The position numbers and the translations under genes are program-made. The notes below the pieces were generated by a model that saw only the letters and a program-made list of their open reading frames with translations, did not search any database and was not told the origin of the DNA. Positions 1-8,719 of a DNA stretch of 64,000 nucleotides are shown in pieces (position 1 is the stretch's first letter; each line of letters starts with the position of its first letter). Source of the DNA: Bacteroidetes bacterium HLUCCA01 (GTDB taxonomy: Bacteria > Bacteroidota > Rhodothermia > Balneolales > HLUCCA01); assembly GCA_001314545.1 (NCBI GenBank), contig LIHN01000021.1:186001-250000 (forward strand), given 5' to 3'.

Positions 1-1959
1 ATTGCTGCCAGTTGTGAGTCCCTCACGCGTCACAATATATTCAGAGATGGTGGGGTAATTATGAAATGCTAAACGGACTTGTTCTGAGGCCCAAAAAACT
101 AGAGGTTGCCCGGGGATTATTAGAAAATCATCGTCGCTAGCAGAGAATCTAATGTCGCTTTTAGGATTTTTGGCGGCACTTAATAGAGCCCGGTTCTTCT
201 CGTCTTCATTTTTCCCTTCAGTTAATCTTATAAATTGGCCTTTTAGGCTTGGGTTTCGATTATTTGACAGAACAAACGCAGTCGTTGAAACAACCTCTCC
301 ACCGATAGAGTCAAATGCCCTTTCACCTAATTGCGCCATAGAAAGGATGCTGCAATTAGTCAGGATGTTAGAACGGATCGCCTCGTACCTTGGTGCGAAC
401 ATCCAGCCTTGCATCGTGATCATCGCTACATACCCATCACCAACGGCAAGTTTGGCGTTTCGGAGGATAAAGGCTTGGTATAAGTCGTACTTGCCGTCAA
501 CGAAACTGTTTTCAAGCCAAGCTTGAAGATTGTCATTTAAATCCGCCTTTTTCTTATACGGCGGATTGGCAATCACTACATGGTATTTCGGGCTCAGGTA
601 ATCGGCCTGCCGCAGGGCCTGTAGCACCTTCTGATGGGTCATGCTGATAAACATCTGCCCGGAGACGTTTTTTGATTCCAGAATCCTGAGCATGCCGTCC
701 ACGTCGGTGACATCCGGCTGGATCAGGGACCCGAAGTTGTCGGCCTCTTCGAACTGGCGCAGGGTGGTTTGCAGTGGCGCGGTGAACAGGTCGCGCCCGA
801 CAAAATCCATGTAATCCTTCAACTCATTGCCGTCGAAGTGGACGTTCTCCAGCACGCAGATGTTCGGCTTGACGCCCTTGTTGAAGAACCGGCGCTGCTT
901 TGCGCGGGCCTTCATGGTGAGGGCAAAGGCCGCCAGCTCCCCGGCGCGTTCGTCTATCTCGATACCGTAGAGATTGTTCGTGAGGATCTTCTCCGGGATC
1001 TCGGCAGGCTCGTAGCCCTCCTCCTCGTAGATGGCATAGAGCAGGTCAAAGGCATAGGTGAGCATGTGGCCGGAGCCGCAGGCCGGGTCGCAAATCTTGA
1101 TCTCTTCCGGCTTGGCGATGCGCAGAAAGTCCGATTCGGCCTGTTCGGGCTTGATGTAGTAATCCATTCGCTCAACCAGCTTTGAGCCAGGGCGGTTGAG
1201 CAGCCACAGACGGCCGAGGGAGTTTTCCACCAGGTAACGGACGATCCAGTGCGGGGTGAAGAGCTGGGTGGCGGCGGGAATGTTCTCGGGCGTGATCTTC
1301 TTGTTCTTCTTCAGGCCGTCGAACACCTCGTCCTTCTTCTCGGAGATGTAGAACTGGTAGAGCCAGCCGATCACCTCGACATCCTCGCAGGCATCCGGTG
1401 TCATCGCCTCGCGGGTATAGGCAAGGATGGAGTTGCCCGAGAGCAGATCGTCGGGCATCAGCAGTTCGGTGTAGTCGTCGATGCGCTGGAACAGGAACGG
1501 CATGGCCTTGTTCCAGTAGTTGCAGGCGGCCACCACCAACAGGCGGTAGGCCTCGCCCTGCGGGTCGCGACTGGGCGCTTTGCCATCGAGCAGTGCGAAG
1601 ATCTGCTGACGGACCTTGTCGTGGACCATCTCTTCATCGATGTGGCCCATCTTGGCCTCGGCCAGAATCTCAGGCTGGAACTGTCCCTCTGAGGGCGACA
1701 CCACGCCGATGCGGGTGTAGCGGTTCACGTCCATGAAGCGCAGGGCGCAGAAGCGGTTGAACCAGATGTAGGCCACCCGTTCGATGACCTGTTCCTTGCC
1801 GTGCCCCTTGATCGCCTCTTCGAGCTTTTTGACGGCCTCGGCACGTTCACGCCGGGCGGCGCTGTTATCTGCGAGCACCAGCTTCAGTTTGGCAGAGACC
1901 TGCTCCAGCAAGCTGCGCCGGGCGAACTGGGCGAATTTTTTTAGTTTTGCTGTTTCCAT
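1..1959 (-). CDS. pglX: BREX adenine-specific DNA methyltransferase PglX, N-terminal 653 residues (cut by window edge)
   Basis: This frame stays open from an ATG at 1959 to the window edge and encodes 653 residues. PglX is the site-specific N6-adenine methyltransferase of BREX; it marks self DNA and is needed for phage exclusion. The AdoMet-binding motif is visible as CDPACGSGHML (about residues 292-302) and the catalytic motif as IANPPY (about 463-468), with the spacing usual for this family. The sequence ends in TREGLTTGSN, typical of the stretch leading into the target-recognition part, so about half of a usual 1100-1200-residue PglX is missing off the edge. The ATG directly follows the TAG of the 66-codon ORF, suggesting translational coupling. 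The catalytic part (about 600-1959) is clearly richer in G+C than the distal part (1-540), which suggests a mosaic gene. Confidence 0.93.
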   Translation of the reverse strand, partial: METAKLKKFAQFARRSLLEQVSAKLKLVLADNSAARRERAEAVKKLEEAIKGHGKEQVIERVAYIWFNRFCALRFMDVNRYTRIGVVSPSEGQFQPEILAEAKMGHIDEEMVHDKVRQQIFALLDGKAPSRDPQGEAYRLLVVAACNYWNKAMPFLFQRIDDYTELLMPDDLLSGNSILAYTREAMTPDACEDVEVIGWLYQFYISEKKDEVFDGLKKNKKITPENIPAATQLFTPHWIVRYLVENSLGRLWLLNRPGSKLVERMDYYIKPEQAESDFLRIAKPEEIKICDPACGSGHMLTYAFDLLYAIYEEEGYEPAEIPEKILTNNLYGIEIDERAGELAAFALTMKARAKQRRFFNKGVKPNICVLENVHFDGNELKDYMDFVGRDLFTAPLQTTLRQFEEADNFGSLIQPDVTDVDGMLRILESKNVSGQMFISMTHQKVLQALRQADYLSPKYHVVIANPPYKKKADLNDNLQAWLENSFVDGKYDLYQAFILRNAKLAVGDGYVAMITMQGWMFAPRYEAIRSNILTNCSILSMAQLGERAFDSIGGEVVSTTAFVLSNNRNPSLKGQFIRLTEGKNEDEKNRALLSAAKNPKSDIRFSASDDDFLIIPGQPLVFWASEQVRLAFHNYPTISEYIVTREGLTTGSN

Positions 1960-2160
1960 CTATTTAGGCTCCTCCGGGGCTGCAACGGCCAGGCGGGTTA
2001 CCGGCCACTTGGGGAAGTTTTCATTCCATTTGTCCAGATTTACGACATGACAGCTTGTGGCCAGGGCCTGGACCCAGCGGCGTGATGCTTTGCCCACTGG
2101 CAGCTCCTGTTTCAGGCCGGTGAAGACCGTGAGGTTTCTCAGTTCAAGACGCTCAATCAT
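1960..2160 (-). CDS. 66-residue ORF between brxC and pglX, possible remnant of an AAA ATPase gene
   Basis: The start overlaps the brxC stop (ATGA at 2157-2160) and the TAG stop abuts the pglX ATG, so the frame is kept as a translational bridge in the operon. The first residues, MIERLELRNLTVFTGL, resemble the usual opening of RecF/SMC-like AAA ATPases that sometimes sit between brxC and pglX in other BREX loci (family knowledge, from memory). No Walker A or other ATPase motif follows, and the rest, which includes DKWNENFPKWPVTRLAV, is not recognised. The simplest reading is an in-frame internal deletion that left the two ends of a larger gene or gene pair. A genuine small BREX protein is also possible. 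Confidence 0.55.
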   Translation of the reverse strand: MIERLELRNLTVFTGLKQELPVGKASRRWVQALATSCHVVNLDKWNENFPKWPVTRLAVAAPEEPK

Positions 2161-5100
2161 ATTTGAATCCTTTTCCCTTTGCGGATTTCATCCAGTAGTG
2201 CATCACGCATGGAGTTCAGATAGCGCTCTACGTCGGACTCGTCAGCCAGCCAGGCTTTGTCGAAGGTTACCCGTAAGGAGCGACTTGGGACGTACTGGAT
2301 GGGTGCTATGGTCTGGGATGGCCGGTTTGCTGATGAACCCAAATCGTCAGCCTGCGTGTTAGCCGGTTGATCGGGTATGGGTTCGTGTTCTGGGGTAGTC
2401 TGGGCCCAGGTGGTCATCCGCGACAACAAACGTTGGTACTCGGATTCCTCAAAACGTCGCCGTGTATCCCGTATTACTGCAATTAATGTTTGGTCTGCAA
2501 TTTGCGTGCGAAACTGATCAAAGGGATGTAGCAGCTCCTTTTTTTGCGATTCACTGAGCATACCAAACTCATCCATACCACAAAGCCGATCTTTCAGTAG
2601 ATCAATGGAGTTTTTGGCGTTGGAAATCTCACGCTCCAACTGGGATCCGATCATTTTTTGTAACGTTACCACCTGATTGCGAACTTGCTGCATACGGTCA
2701 CCTTTGAAGCAAGTGGGGTCGTTCAGGGCCTCTCCCAGAGCCGCAGGAGTATTCGCATCGGGTGTTTCTTCGTTGGTTGCATTGGGGTATTCCTCACCGA
2801 TGTAGGAGAAGTTAGCCTCCTGTTTCTGCATGAAGGCCCTGGCCTCGTCGTAAATTGCTTTTTGAGGACCGCTCATGAACGTACGGATAGGGTCCACAAC
2901 CGATTCTTTCAAATCCAGCAAGGTATCATGTTCTCTGCTAAATTCGGTCAAAAACCAAGTATACGGTTTGCCTTGGTGGGTTTCCAGTTTGGTAATGACG
3001 GGATTCAATGCTCGCAGGAATGGGTATTGCGAGGTTTCGGCCACCAGAATCCGTAGTTCCTGGATAAGCTGTACCAATGCTGCGGCGGTGTCTTTTCCAA
3101 GCGCTTTGGCTTCGTTTGAGTGGGGGGGCGTGTCGAAGAAGTCTTCATAGAACTCTTTAAGGGCACGGATTTGCGATGCTGTAAATTCCATTTGAGGATC
3201 CAGTACCACGTTACTATGTCCGTGGGTGTTTCGCAGCGCCCGTTCCAGTACCGATTCTTCGAGCAGGTTTCCATCTGAGCGTACTTCCACTTTCCCCCGG
3301 GCGCATATTTTGGCCAGAGTACATAGTACAGCAGCATAGGGCCAACCGTAGGGTTTACGTTCAAACTTCTCTAACAGCCCTTTGAGCGTGGTGCGAACAC
3401 CGCCCCTACTATTGCTTTGAATAAAGGCGAATAATTCCTGTTCCGATTCTGGTACTGTAGCAGCATCATTTCCAAAGAGCCCGTCATCAGCGTATTTCAG
3501 ACATTTTGTAATATCATTCTCTGTGTACGTTATGCCTCGTAGCATCCGCAAGTTAGGGTAGGTACGCGCTATCAGTTCATAAAACCCTTTCAGAATTCGG
3601 GTTTGCGGATCTTCAGAGCCGGTTTCAATATCCGCTCCTGCCACCAGAAGCTGGGCCTTACTTAACAGGATCTTTACACGTGTTTTAAGCTCCGCATAGC
3701 GTTCCTGGTTCTGGAAGCCTTTGTCGGTGAGTATCCGTCGTACGGCATCCTGTTGTGTGGAAGAAAACGTTTGTCGCACATACTTTTCGGTACGTTTGTA
3801 CATTAGCAGGTCCCGTACCAAGCGTTCATCCGGTGGAAGTATGACCAGCAGTTCGTCACGGCCCATGGTTTGCATTCGCAGGGTGTCTTCCTTATCTGCG
3901 TTTTCATGAAATGGACTTATTACATGAATAGCCAGTTCATATTCTTTGCCGTGCAGGCGGTCGTCCAGTTTCTTTGAAAAAGGGTAATCCTGTCCGTTTT
4001 CGGTGTACCGGATTTTGTTGTGTTTGATAACGTGATCAAAAATGATCTTTTCAAGTTCATTGGCTACATCGCTGGCATCGACCTCCGTGTTTTTGATTTC
4101 CTGTTCAACGTCTTTTTCTTCGTCGGTCAGAAAGCCAAATAAATCGCCATTCCGCTGGATATAGGTTTGCTGTTCAAGCAGGTTTAAGGCTTGTTCTACC
4201 TGTTTTTTTAAAGCTGGAATATCCTTACTGAAGCCATCCAGCATGAGAATACACAGGTTGCGTAGCGTTGGCTTGAACTCATTTACATATTTAACCAGAA
4301 AAAGCACTTTAAGCAGACGAACGGCAAAGGGGTTGTTCAGATGATTTTCAGCCTGAAGCACGGCTCTTTGAATATTGGCCTTCAGAGCGGTTCGAATACC
4401 TTCAAACATGAGGTCGAAGGTTGCCAGTTCACCAATTGCATGGTTACCAATGTGGATGGCTACCTGCTGAAAAACTCCCAGCATAGAGCGTTCTCCTACC
4501 GAGCTGTGCTTCCCCTCGAATGCATTGTGTTGTGACAAATTCTGTATGGCAGACTGAAACAACGCAAACTGGTAGGGTACAAACGGGTAGCTTGCTACGA
4601 AGTGATCTACATCCTGGAAGTTCTTGTACTCTCGTGAACCGTCTGAAAATCCGAACAGGGTTTTGAAATTATTGGATTGTTCCGAATACAACGTTTGTAG
4701 TTTCGCAACTCCCAGTTCTGTTTTTGACAGAAGGCGCTTTTGAATGACTTCATCCACATTTTTGCTGGTGAGTTTCATCCGACCGGGACTTCTGCCGGTT
4801 TCGCAGGCAAATCGTGCTTTAATTTTAGAGAAGTCATTGGTGCTGTGCGATCCTCCTTGCCCTATCACGCTGTCAAGGTCTTCCTGGGAAGTGACCACAA
4901 TCCACGAGCGTCCTTTACATTTGGTAGCAAGACTTTCCGCGACCGTTTGCAGATTGGTCATCAATTTGACATTATCCGCGATATATTGACCAACCTCATC
5001 AACAAAGAAATTCAAGCGAAAATCGGTTCCTTGTTGATTGATGTAAGCATTAACCTTTTCAGCAAAATCTTCGATAGATACGCGGTAGTCTTTACGGTAG

Positions 5101-5768
5101 CAGTCCAGAATACCTATGGCTTCACTTTCCTCGGAACCGGATACGCGGGCATAGGCTTTGGCGATGTTTGTTGACTCCAGCAGTGCTTGCTCACGGCCCC
5201 GCTGCCAGGGTTTTCCTGCTACAGACTCATATTCTGCCATAAATGAAGCGTAGAGTCCCCGACTGTCCAGATCTCGTTCGAATTGTGCGATATGACCTTG
5301 TTTACCGTAATAGCCGCAGGTTTCATCAAAGACTTTTACAAAAACAGCCAGCAGGGCATCGGTCTGCGTTTTACTGATTACATCCGCTTTTTGATCGATG
5401 TTGAAAAGGATGCTTCTTGATGGAATAGCCGCCGCTCTTCTGAGTTCACCACGTAGAATTTCATTGTCACCGCACTTGGTTAAAAAGATGTCGAGTGCCG
5501 GTACACCATCCAGTTCTTTGTTTTCAAGTAGTAGCGCCAGCATCTTAAGTAAATGGGATTTCCCGGAACCGAAAAATCCGGACAGCCAGGCGCCGTTTAC
5601 GTCTTTTGCGGAAGTATATGCTCCGAGGAAAGCTTCCAGGCGCTGTTCTACTTCATTCGTGAGCACGTACTCTTCAACTTCTAAACGCAGGCTTGCGTTA
5701 TCATCGGCTTTAATGACTCCCTCGATGGGGCGGTCAACGGGTTTTGTAAAAATTGAGTTCAGCGTCAT
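2157..5768 (-). CDS. brxC: BREX P-loop ATPase BrxC
   Basis: This is a 1203-residue protein of the size and sequence type of BrxC, the large ATPase of BREX thought to act with PglX, PglZ and BrxB on DNA. A Walker A motif GSGKSHLLKML lies near residue 67 inside LSGFFGSGKSHLLK, and a Walker B-like FFVDEVGQYI lies near residue 255. The N-terminus (SIFTKPVDRPIEGVIKADD) is characteristic of the family. The C-terminal third is rich in charged helices. It begins 14 nt after the brxB stop and overlaps the following 66-codon ORF by ATGA, so it is in the middle of the operon. The only oddity is the rise in G+C over its last ~200 bp, continuing into pglX. Confidence 0.95.
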   Translation of the reverse strand: MTLNSIFTKPVDRPIEGVIKADDNASLRLEVEEYVLTNEVEQRLEAFLGAYTSAKDVNGAWLSGFFGSGKSHLLKMLALLLENKELDGVPALDIFLTKCGDNEILRGELRRAAAIPSRSILFNIDQKADVISKTQTDALLAVFVKVFDETCGYYGKQGHIAQFERDLDSRGLYASFMAEYESVAGKPWQRGREQALLESTNIAKAYARVSGSEESEAIGILDCYRKDYRVSIEDFAEKVNAYINQQGTDFRLNFFVDEVGQYIADNVKLMTNLQTVAESLATKCKGRSWIVVTSQEDLDSVIGQGGSHSTNDFSKIKARFACETGRSPGRMKLTSKNVDEVIQKRLLSKTELGVAKLQTLYSEQSNNFKTLFGFSDGSREYKNFQDVDHFVASYPFVPYQFALFQSAIQNLSQHNAFEGKHSSVGERSMLGVFQQVAIHIGNHAIGELATFDLMFEGIRTALKANIQRAVLQAENHLNNPFAVRLLKVLFLVKYVNEFKPTLRNLCILMLDGFSKDIPALKKQVEQALNLLEQQTYIQRNGDLFGFLTDEEKDVEQEIKNTEVDASDVANELEKIIFDHVIKHNKIRYTENGQDYPFSKKLDDRLHGKEYELAIHVISPFHENADKEDTLRMQTMGRDELLVILPPDERLVRDLLMYKRTEKYVRQTFSSTQQDAVRRILTDKGFQNQERYAELKTRVKILLSKAQLLVAGADIETGSEDPQTRILKGFYELIARTYPNLRMLRGITYTENDITKCLKYADDGLFGNDAATVPESEQELFAFIQSNSRGGVRTTLKGLLEKFERKPYGWPYAAVLCTLAKICARGKVEVRSDGNLLEESVLERALRNTHGHSNVVLDPQMEFTASQIRALKEFYEDFFDTPPHSNEAKALGKDTAAALVQLIQELRILVAETSQYPFLRALNPVITKLETHQGKPYTWFLTEFSREHDTLLDLKESVVDPIRTFMSGPQKAIYDEARAFMQKQEANFSYIGEEYPNATNEETPDANTPAALGEALNDPTCFKGDRMQQVRNQVVTLQKMIGSQLEREISNAKNSIDLLKDRLCGMDEFGMLSESQKKELLHPFDQFRTQIADQTLIAVIRDTRRRFEESEYQRLLSRMTTWAQTTPEHEPIPDQPANTQADDLGSSANRPSQTIAPIQYVPSRSLRVTFDKAWLADESDVERYLNSMRDALLDEIRKGKRIQI

Positions 5769-5782
5769 CGTGTCTTGATAGG

Positions 5783-6394
5783 TTAAACTTCGTAATGATA
5801 GATATTAAAGGCGCGATAGTATTTATCGTCTTGCAGTCTCCCGAATAGATTGAGTGAGGCCCCGGCTTCAAGCGAATGGTTATAGCCCCCGGGAAAGAAC
5901 ATTACGGTTGGTTTGTCTTTTGCAGTACTTTGTAAGTTGTTCAGAATGTTATGGGATCTGATATAGGGAAAAACTTCACCGACCCCGGTCAAAAACAACA
6001 TTTCATACTCTTCGGTGTTTAGCTTTGCTGCTATAGCAGGGACTACATGTGTTTCGGAGTCCAGAACCCCCTGAAGTAATTCGAATAATTCCGCTTTTTC
6101 GTAGGTCGCTTCCTCTGTAATAATCTGGTCCCAAATTTGACGTTCTTTCAACAATTCAATAGTAAGATCGTACAGGTTGATGTCGATGACCCGGATACCC
6201 TGCTGATGGAGACGGTTTTTTAGTTGGCGCTGGACGCGTGACATATCAACGGCTTCTTCCGGTTTGAATGGACAAATGAAAAAAGGCACTTCGTTTCCAA
6301 GTCCCTCCATTTTCAAGAAGCGGTTGCTTGAAAGTACGTTTAGCAGATGCTCAAATCGCTCTTTTATTGGTTTATTTTCAGAAATGTTTGTCAA
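5783..6394 (-). CDS. brxB: BREX protein BrxB (DUF1788)
   Basis: The 203-residue protein matches the DUF1788/BrxB family in length and in recognisable stretches: PFFICPFKPEEAVDMSRV near residue 37, VIDINLYDLTIELL near residue 75, and a C-terminal PTVMFFPGGYNHSLEAGASL followed by a YYRAFNIYHYEV ending. BrxB is a small core protein of type I BREX that associates with BrxC and PglZ; its chemistry is not established. It lies 12 nt after brxA and 14 nt before brxC, so the three are one transcription unit. There are no membrane segments or signal peptide, so it is cytoplasmic. Confidence 0.95.
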   Translation of the reverse strand: MTNISENKPIKERFEHLLNVLSSNRFLKMEGLGNEVPFFICPFKPEEAVDMSRVQRQLKNRLHQQGIRVIDINLYDLTIELLKERQIWDQIITEEATYEKAELFELLQGVLDSETHVVPAIAAKLNTEEYEMLFLTGVGEVFPYIRSHNILNNLQSTAKDKPTVMFFPGGYNHSLEAGASLNLFGRLQDDKYYRAFNIYHYEV

Positions 6395-6406
6395 GGTAAG
6401 ACTCCG

Positions 6407-7006
6407 CTAAAGATTGTAATCGAATATAGGAAAGAATGACAGTTCTTCTGGTCTTTGCTGACGTATTAATTCAAGTAAATTGTTGCTCATCATAGATGGT
6501 AGAATAATATTATCTGTGCTTAGAAGACCCGCCTCCCGGAGCATTTTAAACAGGACCTGGCGCAGTTTACTGCGTGTCATTGGGGTTATTCTTTCGATCT
6601 CAGGATGCCACTGTGATTTGCGATTAAAAAACGAGTCGAAGTCTTCATGATGGAGGTCGGTTTTTAAAGAAAGGTAGCGTTCTCTCAGTACTTCGCTTGC
6701 AAATTCTGCAATGAATGGGTAACGCCTGCAAATAGAAATCCAAATCAGGTAAGCCTGGTCGGTTTCATTTGCAAGAGCCAAAAATTCAAGTTCTTCCTCA
6801 CGTAATGTAACTAATCGGGAGAAGACTTCGCGATATACGCGTTTCAATGATGTTGCGGTGCGGGTTTGCAGAAGGTTGGATTCGATCGTTTGTATTCGAA
6901 CTATATCCCAATCTTTGACTTCAAGATACCGTGTACACAGCTTGACCGACTCTGCATGGAAGAGTCCGCCAGTGGAAAAGGCCATGCTGTAGGTTTCAGG
7001 CTTCAT
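6407..7006 (-). CDS. brxA: BREX protein BrxA (DUF1819)
   Basis: This 199-residue protein matches DUF1819/BrxA, a small helical DNA-binding protein and the usual first gene of type I BREX operons. The family pattern is seen in MAFSTGGLFHAESVKLCTRYL near the N-terminus, the ICRRYPFIAEFASEVLRERYL helix in the middle, and a winged-helix-like tail around MTRSKLRQVLFKMLREAGLL. A 234-bp gap separates it from the Hsp70-like gene upstream, so it probably has its own promoter (see 7055-7083). The start ATG at 7006 has no strong Shine-Dalgarno sequence, which is common in Bacteroidota. Confidence 0.95.
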   Translation of the reverse strand: MKPETYSMAFSTGGLFHAESVKLCTRYLEVKDWDIVRIQTIESNLLQTRTATSLKRVYREVFSRLVTLREEELEFLALANETDQAYLIWISICRRYPFIAEFASEVLRERYLSLKTDLHHEDFDSFFNRKSQWHPEIERITPMTRSKLRQVLFKMLREAGLLSTDNIILPSMMSNNLLELIRQQRPEELSFFPIFDYNL

Positions 7007-7054
7007 CTTTGACTAAGGTGTACGGATACAGGTTTCAATAGTACGGTTTAAGCG

Positions 7055-7083
7055 CTTGTAAAATAGTAAATGGTCTATGTCAA
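7055..7083 (-). promoter_or_regulatory. Candidate promoter of the brxABC-pglX operon
   Basis: On the minus strand there is a perfect TTGACA (7078-7083 on +) followed, after 17 bp, by TACAAG (7055-7060), about 50 bp upstream of the brxA ATG. The -10 box is weak and Bacteroidota use other consensus sequences, so this is only a candidate. Confidence 0.3.
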
Positions 7084-7195
7084 AAAGTGATACTGAGGCG
7101 ACGCGATATGACCTGATACTTTCACGTGGTTAGCCTCCAATATAGCAATCTATCCTGGTGTATTTTGGTGAAATCGAAGGTGTCTTTACCTTAGA

Positions 7196-7229
7196 ACGGT
7201 AACAGGAATACGAATTATACCATTACCGT
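7196..7229. promoter_or_regulatory. Inverted repeat in the gap before brxA, possible operator
   Basis: The arms ACGGTAA (7196-7202) and TTACCGT (7223-7229) are perfect 7-bp inverted repeats separated by 20 bp. On the minus strand the spacer contains a TATAAT. It lies just after the Hsp70-like gene stop and about 190 bp before brxA. The symmetry suits a dimeric repressor site or a weak hairpin; no T-tract follows, so a terminator is unlikely. Confidence 0.35.
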
Positions 7230-7240
7230 GATGATCTGAA

Positions 7241-8719
7241 CTACACCCACCTTGCCGCACTGACATCAAACAGGCCGGTCGGTGTTTTGAGGTCTTCTTT
7301 GCGGTAGAAGTCTTCCGTCAGTTGGGTAGTGATTTCGTCTGACATCGCCAGCGATAAGCCAAGTGGAACGATCAGAAAGTCCATCTTTTGCTGCCAGTTT
7401 GCCGGGTGCACGCTTTCGGATATCTGTAACTCTCGAATGGGTTGCACATGTACATGTGTTTGTTCGGCCGTGAAGCTGTCGCGTACACCATTATCATGAA
7501 TGAGTATCCGTTGCAGATAGCGTTCTGGATTCGGGTCTGCAATGGGCATAAGTGCTCCACCTCCGTAAATATAGCAATAGGTGTCTTTGTAGATGGCAGT
7601 GGCGTTGAGCTTTTGTGAACGAAAATATACCTGACTGTTGAACATCCGGTAGACCTGCCGGTTGATATTCTGTTGAACCCAGTTAAAGGCCTTCGTGTAG
7701 GTTTTACTTCGTTGAATGCCGGGCTTGCTCAGGTTTTTTAGCAACTTCTCGCGAAGGTCGGTTAATCGCATATCAGCCCCGAACATCTGTAAACCTATGT
7801 CGTTGGATGCAACCATCACCGATTTGGAGGCAAGGTAGGTGAATGTGTTGTTTGCCTCTACTTTGAAGAATGATACATCCGTACTGCCTCCGCCGATATC
7901 CAGTGCGAGGTAGTATTTGTCTTTGGTTAGTTTATTGGTCCTTACCAGGAAGTGTAATCCAGCTGCAGTTTCAGGAAAAACCGAAATACGTTTAGTATCA
8001 AGAAGTGCATTCCAGTCGCGTTGATCGACTTCACGAACACTCTTGAGATTGAAAGCGGTAAGCAGGTTCTCGAATATGCGGTCCACCTCAAGCTGCAGTT
8101 CCCCGGCAGTCCATGTTTCAATTCCGGTAATTTCAGACAGCTCTAAAGCCATGTAGAGTATCTGCTGAAACTTGCGCTTTCGCAGTGCATTATAGCGCTG
8201 CTGATACTCGGTTGGCACTCCCATCTGTATGGTCCACTCATAGGTAAGACTCTCATCTTGAGATGCCTGAAACCGCGCTAAAAAACCTTTCCGCTCCGTT
8301 TTTTGCTTCCCAGGTTTAAGATCGTTGACGATGTACCCTTTTATCTTTCTGATGACATCGGCCAGATACACAACGGCCAGGAATTCGGGGGTATAGGGTT
8401 TAAAGCGGCTGGGGTCGTATTTGGGTTGCGAAGCCTTGATGTCAAGTCTAAACTCTTCGTCTTCGGCAGACGCTATTTTAAAGAAACTGAACGTGAAACG
8501 CGCATCATCGAGCTGACGTCCATAGATGAAGTGTTCGTCTGCTGTTTCGGAAATCACGGAAGGCAAAAGGTGGGCGTCTAAGCCATCAGCCAGAGGATTC
8601 AGCGGAACAAAGTGATACTCAGCCGGCATATTGGCTGCCCGTTTGAAGCGCACACAGGCTTTCGTCTGGTAGGTTCCGAAATCAAGTCCTATTGATATGG
8701 GGAATGTTGATCCGCTCAT
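7241..8719 (-). CDS. Hsp70/actin-fold (ASKHA) ATPase linked to BREX
   Basis: The 492-residue protein has the nucleotide-binding motifs of the Hsp70/actin superfamily: phosphate-1 GLDFGTYQTKAC near residue 11, phosphate-2 LDIGGGSTDVSFF near residue 273, and an adenosine-type IYGGGALMPIA near residue 390. There is no clear Hsp70 substrate-binding domain after the ATPase fold, so it is an Hsp70-like ATPase rather than DnaK. Its ATG overlaps the stop of the SNF2 helicase by 4 nt (ATGA at 8716-8719), so the two proteins are translationally coupled and probably form a complex. Their position directly before brxA suggests an accessory role in the BREX system (inference). It is not one of the six standard type I BREX proteins. 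Confidence 0.85.
   Translation of the reverse strand: MSGSTFPISIGLDFGTYQTKACVRFKRAANMPAEYHFVPLNPLADGLDAHLLPSVISETADEHFIYGRQLDDARFTFSFFKIASAEDEEFRLDIKASQPKYDPSRFKPYTPEFLAVVYLADVIRKIKGYIVNDLKPGKQKTERKGFLARFQASQDESLTYEWTIQMGVPTEYQQRYNALRKRKFQQILYMALELSEITGIETWTAGELQLEVDRIFENLLTAFNLKSVREVDQRDWNALLDTKRISVFPETAAGLHFLVRTNKLTKDKYYLALDIGGGSTDVSFFKVEANNTFTYLASKSVMVASNDIGLQMFGADMRLTDLREKLLKNLSKPGIQRSKTYTKAFNWVQQNINRQVYRMFNSQVYFRSQKLNATAIYKDTYCYIYGGGALMPIADPNPERYLQRILIHDNGVRDSFTAEQTHVHVQPIRELQISESVHPANWQQKMDFLIVPLGLSLAMSDEITTQLTEDFYRKEDLKTPTGLFDVSAARWV

Noticed and set aside
152-526. Plus-strand ORF of 124 codons
   Set aside because: It lies opposite pglX, whose minus-strand frame is continuous here and encodes recognisable sequence; the plus-strand product has no family-like pattern.
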